52,200 nt of DNA from Candidatus Yonathbacteria bacterium RIFCSPLOWO2_01_FULL_47_33b (GTDB lineage Bacteria > Patescibacteriota > Minisyncoccia > Phycocordibacterales > UBA1550), in assembly GCA_001823575.1 (NCBI GenBank), contig MHUW01000019.1:1-52200 (forward strand), written 5' to 3'. Numbering within the stretch: the first letter of the stretch is position 1; every line of letters begins with the position of its first letter. The notes below the pieces were generated by a model, which was not told the origin of the DNA, ran no database searches, and saw nothing but the letters and a program-made list of their open reading frames with translations. The position numbers and the translations under genes were made by a program. This document shows positions 7,528 to 15,787 of this stretch, one piece after another.

Positions 7528-9339
7528 TTACACCAACCCAATGTGCAGCTCGTAGCTGTGGCGGTAGATGCCGTTTTTGATCTTCATCAGCTCGTCGTGG
7601 TTTCCCTCTTCCGCAATCTTTCCTTTTTCGATTACAAAGATGCGGTCTGCTTTTCGCACGGTACTCAGGCGATGCGCGATGATGAACGTCGTGCGCCCTT
7701 TCATAAGCTTTTCCAAAGCCTCACTCACTTTACGCTCGGTCTCGCTATCGAGCGCGCTCGTTGGCTCATCGAGAATCAAAATCTTTGGGTCACGCAATAT
7801 CGCACGGGCAATAGCCACGCGTTGTTTCTGTCCCACCGAAAGCTTCACTCCGCGTTCTCCCACCACCGTATCGTACCCCAAAGGCATCGCGGCGATAAAC
7901 TCATCTGCGTGCGCTTCGTGCGTAGCGCGAATAATATCTTCGTCAGATGCACTCGGTGATCCGTATCGTATATTTTCTTTTATTGTATTGTTGAAAAGTG
8001 CTACCTCCTGAGGCACCATGGCAATATTCTTTCGTAAATTAGTGAGGTGAAGCTTGCGCGTATCGACACCATCAACGAGTACGCGCCCTTTCGAGGGGAA
8101 ATAATACCCAGAGATAAGAGAAATGGCAGTACTCTTTCCCACGCCAGACTCGCCAACAAATGCCACGACCTCTCCGGCACGCACTTTAAAATCAACCCCC
8201 GAGAGCACATCTGGCTGACCTTCGCCATACGTAAAAGAAACATTTTCGAAAACAATTTCTCCGGAAAAATGCTCGGGGGTTATGGCCCCTTTAGGCTCAT
8301 ACACCTCTTCTTGCGCATCAAAAATCTCCTCTGCTTGCGCCGCTATGGTAAGCCCGTTTTGAATCGTCTGCCAACTATGCCCGAGCGATACAAAGGGGCC
8401 AAAAAACATCATTGCATAACCATTGAGTGCAACAAGCTCCCCTACGGTGATAGTGCCGTTTGAAACAAACTGTACGGAAAAAATAAATATTGCGAGTTGC
8501 GTCGCAAGTACAATCATGCGCTGGAAGAAACCTATGTTACTCCAAGTACGGTCAATCTGCTCCCACAAGCGTGCAGTCCTCACCATGAGTGCGTTACTCA
8601 CCGCATGACTCTCATAGTCCTCAGTGGCTGCCTGTTTTACACTCTCGATTTGCATTACCGCTTGAGCAGCATCATCCCATCCTTCATTCCACGACTTATG
8701 CGCTGCAATATCAACCGCTACAATAGGGAGAAGTATTCTCGACAAAAGTGCTGCATATAAAACAACCCCCGCTACCAAAATACTTGCAAGAAACGTATTG
8801 ATACTTGCTGCAAGCGTGATACCAATAATGATGCTAAGAAATTGCGGAGCAACCTCGGCGACCGTTCTCACAATAGCTGAAACTCGCCAGCTTGTGGCCC
8901 CTATTTTTTGCATCACGCCGTTTATATGTACACTTTTGTGGTACACAAGAGGCGCACGCAGTAAATGTATAAATCCGTTTGTCTGAATATTTAATGACAC
9001 CCCTGTATCTACACGCCGACGCAGACGATCCATAACCCAGTCAATGTTGTTCGCCACTAGCTGCACAAACACCCACGCACCAAGCAAAACTCCCCAGAGC
9101 GGGAGTGTGCTCGTCACCAACGTGTGCTCCCCTTGAGAGAGTTCAATAAGCGTGTCAAAGAAACGTCCCGTCACGTACGGGACAAACCCGTTCGCCAGTG
9201 CTGAAATAACACCCAAAAACACCAGGACAGTAAGTTCCTTTTTAAATGGCCACACATGTCGCCATATAGCCCGCAACCCCTTTTTCATCTCCTCTTTTTC
9301 GGTGTGTGGGCTTTTTTCTGTTTGCTTTTCCTCAGACAT
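7528..9339 (-). CDS. ABC exporter, fused permease and ATPase (MsbA-like)
   Basis: A 603-residue half-transporter. Residues 25-320 carry the type-1 exporter membrane domain with about six hydrophobic segments. The ATPase domain follows, with Walker A GESGVGKST, signature LSVGQKQR, Walker B ILILDEPTSALD and switch His in IIAHRLS. It would act as a homodimer or heterodimer in the membrane. The exported substrate (lipid, peptide or drug) is not readable. A TACAAT box at 9354-9349 lies 9 bases before the ATG, implying a leaderless message. Confidence 0.92.
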   Translation of the reverse strand: MSEEKQTEKSPHTEKEEMKKGLRAIWRHVWPFKKELTVLVFLGVISALANGFVPYVTGRFFDTLIELSQGEHTLVTSTLPLWGVLLGAWVFVQLVANNIDWVMDRLRRRVDTGVSLNIQTNGFIHLLRAPLVYHKSVHINGVMQKIGATSWRVSAIVRTVAEVAPQFLSIIIGITLAASINTFLASILVAGVVLYAALLSRILLPIVAVDIAAHKSWNEGWDDAAQAVMQIESVKQAATEDYESHAVSNALMVRTARLWEQIDRTWSNIGFFQRMIVLATQLAIFIFSVQFVSNGTITVGELVALNGYAMMFFGPFVSLGHSWQTIQNGLTIAAQAEEIFDAQEEVYEPKGAITPEHFSGEIVFENVSFTYGEGQPDVLSGVDFKVRAGEVVAFVGESGVGKSTAISLISGYYFPSKGRVLVDGVDTRKLHLTNLRKNIAMVPQEVALFNNTIKENIRYGSPSASDEDIIRATHEAHADEFIAAMPLGYDTVVGERGVKLSVGQKQRVAIARAILRDPKILILDEPTSALDSETERKVSEALEKLMKGRTTFIIAHRLSTVRKADRIFVIEKGKIAEEGNHDELMKIKNGIYRHSYELHIGLV

Positions 9340-9348
9340 ATAGGCCGT

Positions 9349-9354
9349 ATTGTA
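9349..9354 (-). promoter_or_regulatory. -10 box TACAAT of the ABC exporter gene
   Basis: The minus-strand TACAAT ends 9 bases before ATG 9339 and no Shine-Dalgarno site is visible. Confidence 0.5.
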
Positions 9355-9381
9355 GCACAGGGTATGATTTAGGACTTATTC

Positions 9382-9879
9382 TTACTTTAGATTAACTTTT
9401 AATTCTCGCGCTCTTTCCATAATCCTATCGCCAATACTTCCCCAGTCAAAATATTGTTTATATTCATCGGGGTCGATAAGTTTTATTTCTGCTACCGTGT
9501 CAGCGGGGTCACATACAAATGGCCCGTATGGTTGCACCGAGCACACATAGCGAAGCTGGTAGTAAAAACTATCGTCACGCGTATCAATAACCTTCTGAAC
9601 TCCAACCGGCAGAAACGACATCACTTCCATATTTGCTTCTTCTTGTATTTCTCGCACCAATGTTTGCTCTAGTGTCTCTCCTTTTTCAATAGTCCCCCCA
9701 ATAAGTCCCCAATTTTTCTTTTTACCATTGTACCCTATTACTATTTTATCACCATAAAAACAAACACCGTATGTCTGAGTACACTTACTCATATCTAAAT
9801 CATCAAAAGAATCCGCATCCGAATATTCAAAAATATATTCCACCCCCGCGAGCCCTTTGTAATTGTTCGTGAGATTCAT
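9382..9879 (-). CDS. NUDIX hydrolase
   Basis: A 165-residue protein with the Nudix box GGTIEKGETLEQTLVREIQEE at about residues 80-100, followed by an AN instead of the usual glycine end. It is distinct in sequence from the NUDIX gene at 7042-7512. Its substrate is unknown. TATAAT at 9894-9889 stands 9 bases before the ATG, so translation probably starts on a leaderless transcript. Confidence 0.85.
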   Translation of the reverse strand: MNLTNNYKGLAGVEYIFEYSDADSFDDLDMSKCTQTYGVCFYGDKIVIGYNGKKKNWGLIGGTIEKGETLEQTLVREIQEEANMEVMSFLPVGVQKVIDTRDDSFYYQLRYVCSVQPYGPFVCDPADTVAEIKLIDPDEYKQYFDWGSIGDRIMERARELKVNLK

Positions 9880-9888
9880 AATCTAATC

Positions 9889-9894
9889 ATTATA
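9889..9894 (-). promoter_or_regulatory. -10 box TATAAT of the second NUDIX gene
   Basis: A perfect minus-strand TATAAT, 9 bases ahead of ATG 9879. Confidence 0.55.
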
Positions 9895-9899
9895 CCCCC

Positions 9900-10694
9900 C
9901 TACCCGCCAAAGGTCATGAAGTTTGAGCTTTCGTAGCGGTGGACGGCGCGGTTGAATATGTTGATGGCAAATATAAACCAAGCAACCGCAAAACCAGCTA
10001 CTATTGCGACCTTGCCCAGCGACAAATCTTTTACTATTTCCACAGGAATCGTACCGATGAGGAGTGCAGGAATGACAAACATAAAGACTGCTCTCATCGC
10101 TCCTTGAAATGCACCCCCGTGGAAGAGTGCTGGGGTGAGGAACATTTCAAAGAGACCATTCACGACTGAACTTGCATCGGTAAACAAAAAACTGACTGAA
10201 TAAATAACTATGGTAACCGAAAAAAATAAAACCGTACTCAGTATCACCAGCAAGAATATCAGCAAAGCCTGCGCGATACTTGCATGTATCAGGATTCCGT
10301 AAATCCCCAGACAAATCACTCCAAACACAATATCCCCTACCGCTGATGCACTAAATGATGAAGTCACAATTCTCAAAAGTAAATTTTTAGGCGACAACAT
10401 AAAGCGGTCAAAGGCTCCCGTTGCGACATAATCGGGCAGTCTTTGAATGCCTGCACCAAAAGAAAATGTGAGCCCGTAGCAGAGTGCGGTAAAACCTTGC
10501 AACCCTACGATATCCGCAGCGGTCCATCCGCCAATGACGCCGACTGACTTCACAAAAAATACCCACAGAATAATAAAAGCGGTGTTGTTGATGGTCATTC
10601 CAACCACATTCATCAAAAAGCTCGCCCGCAGTTCGGCACTACTTTGAATATTCTTTTTGAGCGCATAGAGCGCGAAGTGTAGTTCTTGCATCAT
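9900..10694 (-). CDS. ABC-2 type transporter permease (DUF990-like)
   Basis: A 264-residue membrane protein with about six hydrophobic segments and the short cytoplasmic N-terminus typical of ABC-2 permeases. Its overall pattern resembles the paired ABC-2 membrane proteins encoded with a NatA-like ATPase. It is the last gene of a three-gene operon (ATPase, permease, permease), 4 bases after the second permease. The two permeases probably form a heterodimer exporting an unknown substrate. Confidence 0.8.
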   Translation of the reverse strand: MMQELHFALYALKKNIQSSAELRASFLMNVVGMTINNTAFIILWVFFVKSVGVIGGWTAADIVGLQGFTALCYGLTFSFGAGIQRLPDYVATGAFDRFMLSPKNLLLRIVTSSFSASAVGDIVFGVICLGIYGILIHASIAQALLIFLLVILSTVLFFSVTIVIYSVSFLFTDASSVVNGLFEMFLTPALFHGGAFQGAMRAVFMFVIPALLIGTIPVEIVKDLSLGKVAIVAGFAVAWFIFAINIFNRAVHRYESSNFMTFGG

Positions 10695-10698
10695 AGTG

Positions 10699-11499
10699 CT
10701 ATCCTCCGTTCACGGAGACTTTTTTTACTGCATGTTTAAACATACTATACGCGACCAATCCCAATACAAGAATCCAAAACATTTGTATACCAATCAATTT
10801 TAACCAAACCGTTGCCCATGATTCATACACCGTATGACTAACAAAAACCGATGCACCAAACGGGCTGTAAAGTGCAATCTTGTACATAAGGTCGGGGAAA
10901 AGTGCAACGGGCAAATACGAGCCGCCGAGAATCATCACCGCCTTGTCGACGACCCAAAACACTGGGACAATGTCCTCTATCCAAAAAGCGAGGAGTCCCA
11001 CAACCCCATAAACAAGAAGCGTGAGCACTATCGCACCAAGAAAAGTAAGGAGTAGTGTTGGGAGGAACAGCGCGGCGGTCATTGTTTGTGGAATCCCCAC
11101 CGTAAATACTAGCACCAGCACCCCTATCGTCGTCGTTACCAAAAACGGATAAACTCCTGCCCCTATCTGCCACCATGCGCGATACGCCAAATACGTAACG
11201 GGCTTACTCAACCAAACTTCAATGTATCCGGAAGTGACATCCTTCATGATAGATCGTGCAATACCTCGAAGCCCCAATACCGAAAAAGAAAAGTAAAAAA
11301 ACATACTCCACGCCACCACCGCAAAAGTCGCACCGTTTACCACGCCGTTGTTCAGCTTGAATACATACGAGTACAGAAGGAGTAAGATACCGCACCGCGC
11401 AGCGATGGAAGCAGTGTCAGCAAAAAGACGTCCCGGGTATTGGATTCGGTCTTTTACCAGCGTTGTTATTATTTTCTTAGCGAGTCGAATCTCTTTCAT
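10699..11499 (-). CDS. ABC-2 type transporter permease
   Basis: A 266-residue membrane protein with about six hydrophobic segments. The reading frame is open further upstream to 11595, but that extension overlaps the ATPase gene and is not hydrophobic or conserved-looking, so MKEIRLAKK at 11499 is preferred. It overlaps the ATPase stop by 23 bases, indicating translational coupling. It is paired with the permease at 9900-10694. Confidence 0.8.
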   Translation of the reverse strand: MKEIRLAKKIITTLVKDRIQYPGRLFADTASIAARCGILLLLYSYVFKLNNGVVNGATFAVVAWSMFFYFSFSVLGLRGIARSIMKDVTSGYIEVWLSKPVTYLAYRAWWQIGAGVYPFLVTTTIGVLVLVFTVGIPQTMTAALFLPTLLLTFLGAIVLTLLVYGVVGLLAFWIEDIVPVFWVVDKAVMILGGSYLPVALFPDLMYKIALYSPFGASVFVSHTVYESWATVWLKLIGIQMFWILVLGLVAYSMFKHAVKKVSVNGG

Positions 11500-12472
11500 A
11501 TATGTGCCTAATAGTGGTCTCGAGCTCGGTATTGTACACATCAACATCCTCGACTTCAAAAAGGTTGAGGAGTTTTTTGAGTGAAGCCTGCACACTCAGC
11601 TTGTTGATATCCACCGTAACCGTTATCTTGTCTTTGCTCTGCAGAAAATATGTTGCGCCTTTGGGGAGTGCGGGAAAATCCTCGAAGCTTGTTTTAGGAA
11701 TGAGGTCAATATGCTTTTCATACGCAAAAGCTTTCGAGAGCTCCTTGGTGGGGAGGTCGTTAATAACCGTGCCATGATTGATGACAATAGTCCTCTCGCA
11801 CAATGACTCTATGTCCCCCACATCGTGTGAGGTGAGAAAGATGGTTACGTTTTCCTCTTTGTTGATGGTAATCAAAAGATCACGCAACGTTTTCTTTGCG
11901 ACCACATCAAGCCCAATCGTCGGCTCATCGAGAAAAATAATCTCGGGGCGGTGAATGAGCGCAGCGGCAACCTCGGCACGCATACGCTGTCCAAGCGAAA
12001 GCTTGCGCACTGGCTGATCAATAAACGACGTGAGGTCAAAGAGTTTTGTGAGCTCCTCAATGCGAGCACTGATACCCGTATCAGTCATCCCATACATCAC
12101 CCCAAAAAATTCTAGGGAGTCAGTGAGCGGCAAGTTTGGCAAAAGTTGTGAACGCTGACCAAAGACGGTGCCAATGCGGTAGGCAAGTTTCTTTCTATCC
12201 GTCGTGGGGTCAAGGCCGAGGACGCTAACTGTTCCCGAGGTAGGAAAAAGAATCCCCGTGAGCATTTTAATAGTGGTGGACTTTCCTGCGCCGTTGGGAC
12301 CAATGAACGCAATGCGCTCCCCCGCCACGACCGAAAAAGACACCTTGTCGACAGCGGTAATTTCCCGCATCTCTGGTGAAAACAAATTCTTCACCCACCC
12401 CGCTTTCGCATTCTTTACGGGAAACGAAAAAGTCTTGGATAAATTGGTAACGACAATAGAATTTCTCTTCAT
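11477..12472 (-). CDS. ABC transporter ATP-binding protein for the ABC-2 exporter
   Basis: The protein starts MKRNSIVVTNLSKTF (331 residues; in-frame ATGs further upstream at 12484 and 12520 are possible). Walker A is GPNGAGKST, the signature LSLGQRMR, Walker B IIFLDEPTIGLD and the switch His lies in TSHDVGD. The C-terminal 90 residues form an accessory domain as in NatA/DrrA-type ATPases. It energises the two adjacent permeases. AAGGA lies just upstream of the chosen ATG. Confidence 0.9.
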   Translation of the reverse strand: MKRNSIVVTNLSKTFSFPVKNAKAGWVKNLFSPEMREITAVDKVSFSVVAGERIAFIGPNGAGKSTTIKMLTGILFPTSGTVSVLGLDPTTDRKKLAYRIGTVFGQRSQLLPNLPLTDSLEFFGVMYGMTDTGISARIEELTKLFDLTSFIDQPVRKLSLGQRMRAEVAAALIHRPEIIFLDEPTIGLDVVAKKTLRDLLITINKEENVTIFLTSHDVGDIESLCERTIVINHGTVINDLPTKELSKAFAYEKHIDLIPKTSFEDFPALPKGATYFLQSKDKITVTVDINKLSVQASLKKLLNLFEVEDVDVYNTELETTIRHIYERDSTR

Positions 12473-12516
12473 ATTCCTTATCATAGCAGGAAAGATGTGA
12501 GTGCAGAAATACGTAT

Positions 12517-12548
12517 ACAAAAAGGACAGTCATGAAATGACTGTCCTT
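12517..12548 (-). terminator. Terminator after the 90-residue membrane protein gene
   Basis: AAGGACAGTCAT (12522-12533) and ATGACTGTCCTT (12537-12548) pair around a 3-base loop. On the minus strand the stem is followed by TTTTT. Confidence 0.8.
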
Positions 12549-12575
12549 AGTTTAATTACTAGATGATGGCGATTT

Positions 12576-12848
12576 TTATGCTCGAGCAAACCCTGCCAAC
12601 GCCTTTTTGTTGTGGCTGCTTGCGGCAATGCACGCCCACACAACACAGATAGGCCAAGTAACAAACAGGCCGAAACCGAGCGTGAACAGGCCGACGAAGA
12701 GCGAGACCACCAACATGATGATACCGCCCGACACCGTAGAATACATCATCCCCAGCGGACCAAAGATAAAGGCCAAGAGAAACGCTACCCCGACGCTCTT
12801 ACTCCCGCCGTCCACAACAACAACCTTTTGCACGTTATTTTCACTCAT
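12576..12848 (-). CDS. Small two-helix membrane protein, unknown
   Basis: A 90-residue protein with two hydrophobic segments (about residues 20-42 and 46-74) separated by a short turn with SGG, resembling TM2-like or YqaE-like small membrane proteins, but no motif allows assignment. The C-terminus is Lys/Ala rich. It forms its own unit between the ABC-2 operon and the hicB region, with a strong terminator. Confidence 0.6.
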   Translation of the reverse strand: MSENNVQKVVVVDGGSKSVGVAFLLAFIFGPLGMMYSTVSGGIIMLVVSLFVGLFTLGFGLFVTWPICVVWACIAASSHNKKALAGFARA

Positions 12849-13048
12849 CTCTGCAAATCTCCATAGAATTTTAATTGAAGGAACATTTCCTTTTTAACCA
12901 TGTAATGATTAAAAAGGAATCGACCCCAAAAGTCGACTTTTATAGAGTACATTATTTTTGCGTTAATGTCAAACTTTCGTAATGGTTCCAAGTTATTGAA
13001 CCATTACACTACATTGAATAACCGTGGAAGATATAGTACTATTTACCT
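12849..13048. other. Intergenic region with two hairpins
   Basis: No gene is seen. Two perfect inverted repeats stand out: TTCCTTTTTAA at 12887-12897 with its complement at 12909-12919, and GTAATGGTTC at 12979-12988 with its complement at 12998-13007. The second lies upstream of hicB and might be its operator. A TATAGT box at 13032-13037 precedes the hicB ATG by 11 bases. Confidence 0.5.
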
Positions 13049-13291
13049 ATGAAGAAAAATCTTACAAAAGTCTACGAATTCCCCGTCGTTATTGAACAAG
13101 ACGAGGCAGGATACTATGTGGCATATGCACCATCTCTCCAGGGGTGCTATACGCAAGGAAAATCTCTCGATGAAGCGCTCAGAAATATACATGAGGTAAT
13201 AGAGCTACACATCGAGGACCGTCGCGCAATCCGCGAGACCATCCCCCAACACAAAACAATCTCGTTCTCTTCGGTACGAGTTGCCGCATAG
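13049..13291 (+). CDS. hicB: HicB-family antitoxin
   Basis: An 80-residue protein with the HicB fold pattern: YEFPVVIEQDEAGYYVAYAPSL followed by QGCYTQGKSLDEALRNI. This is the partial RNase H-like domain that neutralises HicA mRNA interferase. No separate DNA-binding domain is visible at the C-terminus. The expected partner downstream is truncated (next entry), so this is an orphan antitoxin. Confidence 0.85.
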   Translation: MKKNLTKVYEFPVVIEQDEAGYYVAYAPSLQGCYTQGKSLDEALRNIHEVIELHIEDRRAIRETIPQHKTISFSSVRVAA

Positions 13292-13301
13292 CCATACAAA
13301 T

Positions 13302-13379
13302 ATGCCAAAACTTCCTAAGACAAGAGAGATGGTCGTCGTCTTAGAAAAACTTGGGTTTTCTTTTTCTCGTCAATATTGA
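13302..13379 (+). pseudogene. hicA: Truncated HicA toxin remnant
   Basis: ATG at 13302 opens a 25-codon frame (MPKLPKTREMVVVLEKLGF...) that matches the start of HicA double-stranded-RNA-binding-like toxins and stops at TGA 13377-13379. The stop falls just where the G-S-H catalytic segment should begin, so the toxin would be inactive. It lies 10 bases after hicB. Confidence 0.7.
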
Positions 13380-13418
13380 CCGCGCAAAGTTTTGGAGAGT
13401 AAAATAATTAATACATCT

Positions 13419-14024
13419 ATGTCATTGAGAAACAAACGTGTGCTTGTCCACCTGAATTTTCCTAAGAAAATGCAAGGCGGGTTTACGTTGATTGAACTTC
13501 TTGTGGTGATTTCGATTGTTTCGCTGTTGTCGTCGGTGGTGTTGGCGGCACTCAACGGCGCACGGACCAAGGCGGATGATACGCAGAGGAATCAGATTGT
13601 GGGTGAATATGTAAAGGCACTTGCACTTGCGTATGACGCTGCGGGGACGGGGTCGTATCCTGATACGGGGAACAACACTACTATGTACTGTCTCGGGGAT
13701 TACCCGACACTTGGGAATTATACTAGCGGCACTTGTCGATATGGACTTGTTGGTACTACTAAAAACGAAAACGCAACGGTACTTGAGGGACCAACGGGAA
13801 TCACAGGTGTTAAGCAATTTCTCCCATCTCTCCCAACATTAAAGATTGTTATTGAAAGCGCGACTAGGGCATATCAAGGACCTTTTTATCAATGCACTAG
13901 CGCAACAGGATGCTCAACGGCACAAATCGAATGGTATCTGCAACAGACCAATCAAAAATGTATAAAGGGGGCTACTTATACCCCTTATTCATGGGGCACA
14001 AAATGTGTCCTTCCTCTCAACTAG
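13419..14024 (+). CDS. Type IV prepilin-like protein
   Basis: A 201-residue protein containing GFTLIELLVV, the prepilin peptidase cleavage and methylation motif, after a basic leader of about 20 residues. The hydrophobic N-terminal helix continues through VSLLSSVVLAAL. The C-terminal domain has two CTS/CSTA-type Cys segments and ends with a Cys near KCVLPLN, suggesting a disulfide-closed pilin head. It would be processed by PilD and assembled into a type IV pilus or pseudopilus. No pilus machinery gene lies in this window. The frame is open from 13392 and ATG 13470 is also possible. Confidence 0.85.
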   Translation: MSLRNKRVLVHLNFPKKMQGGFTLIELLVVISIVSLLSSVVLAALNGARTKADDTQRNQIVGEYVKALALAYDAAGTGSYPDTGNNTTMYCLGDYPTLGNYTSGTCRYGLVGTTKNENATVLEGPTGITGVKQFLPSLPTLKIVIESATRAYQGPFYQCTSATGCSTAQIEWYLQQTNQKCIKGATYTPYSWGTKCVLPLN

Positions 14025-14042
14025 TCGCCCTCACGCCAGCTA

Positions 14043-14071
14043 TTGACAAAATCACCATAGTGCTCTATACT
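14043..14071 (+). promoter_or_regulatory. Consensus promoter of the PEP-CTERM gene
   Basis: TTGACA (14043-14048) and TATACT (14066-14071) are exactly 17 bases apart. The leader to ATG 14128 is about 50 bases and ends with a GGAGGT ribosome binding site. Confidence 0.8.
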
Positions 14072-14127
14072 TGATGTAGTAGCAGTTCCCTGAAAACTTC
14101 TTGCAACCAACCCAACGGAGGTACAAA

Positions 14128-14814
14128 ATGAAACAACTTGTCGCAATACTCTTTGTATTTATGGCACTTGTTGCCATTGTTGCACCTGCCCGTGCCGCAC
14201 TCGTCTATGACGGCTACGCTACGGGCCCTGGAGGTTTGTCTACTCCCTACCCTGCGGGCGACAATCCGCAAGTGTATGCGGGATTGATTGAGTTCTCTAG
14301 TGGAATCCTCGCCATGTCGAGCGATCGCAATGCGCCATCGCATACTGGTGAATCGTGGACAATGACCAACTACTCCTACGCCGAAGTACAAGCAGGAGCA
14401 CCAGTACGGTTTACGTCGGAACAGTATGCACGAGCAGGATGGGTTCTTGATAGCTACCTTGGTCCTCAAAATCTTTCTCAATTGTATCCCTCCTTAAGGG
14501 TGCTGGCGGAAGCGAACGGCAATGATACGCTTGCTTCGTTAAACACGCAAGTGTGGGATATTATGTCCTCAACTTCGTGTCCTAGCAACTGGTCTTGCTC
14601 TAGCATCGTCGACACCTTCAACTGGTCTACCCTGATGGCGGTCGCCTCTGGTGGTCCGGGTCGTGACGAGTATCTCGTTCCTCTCGCCAGCCAAGGTCTC
14701 ACCCTCGCATCTGGCACGGTAAGTATCGCTCCGTCGGTCCCCCTCCCGCCATCAGTTTGGCTCTTGGGAAGTGGTCTCCTCGGCCTCGTCGGTGTCGCGC
14801 GTCGCAAGAAGTAA
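14128..14814 (+). CDS. PEP-CTERM-like sorting-signal protein
   Basis: A 228-residue exported protein. The signal peptide covers residues 1-23 (ends PARA). The middle has no recognised domain. Residues 204-228 form a PEP-CTERM tripartite tail: VPLPPSVWLL, a hydrophobic helix and a terminal ARRKK. Known proteins of this type are cut and sorted by an exosortase. No exosortase gene is visible here. GGAGGT lies 6 bases before the ATG, which fixes the start over the longer frame beginning at 14101. A second, broken copy of the tail lies at 20481-20726. Confidence 0.8.
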   Translation: MKQLVAILFVFMALVAIVAPARAALVYDGYATGPGGLSTPYPAGDNPQVYAGLIEFSSGILAMSSDRNAPSHTGESWTMTNYSYAEVQAGAPVRFTSEQYARAGWVLDSYLGPQNLSQLYPSLRVLAEANGNDTLASLNTQVWDIMSSTSCPSNWSCSSIVDTFNWSTLMAVASGGPGRDEYLVPLASQGLTLASGTVSIAPSVPLPPSVWLLGSGLLGLVGVARRKK

Positions 14815-14837
14815 GCAGTAAGTTTTCAAGTAGCACC

Positions 14838-14875
14838 AATCGGGTGGAGAATTACATTCTCCACCCGATTTTTTG
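14838..14875 (+). terminator. Terminator of the PEP-CTERM gene
   Basis: A perfect 15-base stem, AATCGGGTGGAGAAT at 14838-14852 with its complement at 14856-14870, is followed by T-rich sequence. An almost identical terminator recurs at 20744-20780. Confidence 0.9.
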
Positions 14876-14887
14876 TTTCTGGGGAAA

Positions 14888-15700
14888 CTATATCTTTCTC
14901 TTTTTCGAAGAAAAACCGAATATAGTTTTATATGTATTCTTCCCAAAAAGAATCGGGTGAAAGGATTTTTTAGCAAAAATTTTTTCCTTGGTCTTTTGGT
15001 TGTATCCGACCACACTCCCCTTTTCAAGAAGGGCAAAATTTTTGATACTCGACATTACCTTAAACCCCTCTGGCTTTATCACCAGAGCATCGACTTCATA
15101 AAAATCAATGGTATTTTTATTTTGTTTTTGAGAAGAAGGTTTTATCATTTTATAATATTCAAGCAGGCGTGTTACTCCTCGAATGGTATCATGGTACGTT
15201 TTTGTGCTTTTATCTTTCCCATACTCAAAACCAACTCCTAACTTTGCAGAGGACATCAGTGCATTCGACTTTGTTGCCTTCATATAAATAACCCTCTTGG
15301 GTGAAATTGCCTTCAATAAGGGTTTCATTGCGGGGGTATAATTTGTGATTATGAGCGAAGAAGCAACCCCTGACTCGGTAGAATGAATATCTACAACAAC
15401 ATCAAATGCATCAATAAAAGGCTTCATCCTGTACGCAAGTTCTTCCTCCCGGCTTCCATTTTTCCTACCGGGAAAAACTCTGTTGAGATCATCATCAAGG
15501 AAGCGCTTTTTTGCTTTAACTGCTTGTTCATTTGCGACATTAATGACAAAAGTTCCACACAGCGGTTGTGTCTTGCTAAAATACTTAGCGACCTTAAGCC
15601 CGACTCGCTCATTACCGTGTGTACAAACATTCAATAAAATCTTTGGCGACGGTGAGCAGTCTATTTTTTGAATATTCTTTTTTGAATATTTATGATTCAT
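14888..15700 (-). CDS. Succinylglutamate desuccinylase/aspartoacylase-family metallohydrolase
   Basis: A 270-residue M14-like zinc hydrolase. THGNERVG provides the zinc-binding H-x-x-E pair (about residues 32-35), DLNRVFPG is the substrate-arginine segment, and VVDIHSTESG carries the third zinc His. Family members deacylate N-acyl amino acids or act as carboxypeptidases. The coding sequence is strongly AT-rich compared with core genes here. Its position in the accessory island next to two acetyltransferase genes allows a role in removing acyl groups from, or trimming, a modified product, but that is speculation. No Shine-Dalgarno site is obvious. Confidence 0.8.
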   Translation of the reverse strand: MNHKYSKKNIQKIDCSPSPKILLNVCTHGNERVGLKVAKYFSKTQPLCGTFVINVANEQAVKAKKRFLDDDLNRVFPGRKNGSREEELAYRMKPFIDAFDVVVDIHSTESGVASSLIITNYTPAMKPLLKAISPKRVIYMKATKSNALMSSAKLGVGFEYGKDKSTKTYHDTIRGVTRLLEYYKMIKPSSQKQNKNTIDFYEVDALVIKPEGFKVMSSIKNFALLEKGSVVGYNQKTKEKIFAKKSFHPILFGKNTYKTIFGFSSKKRKI

Positions 15701-15724
15701 ATTATTTTAATATTGTTAATTATA

Positions 15725-15761
15725 AAACAAAAGAGACATGCAGCAAAATGCAGCATGTCTC
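15725..15761 (-). terminator. Terminator after the GNAT-like gene
   Basis: GAGACATGC (15733-15741) and GCATGTCTC (15753-15761) pair, and TTTTGTTTT follows on the minus strand. Confidence 0.75.
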
Positions 15762-15787
15762 ACAAAAACTCCATAAGAAGGTTTGTT

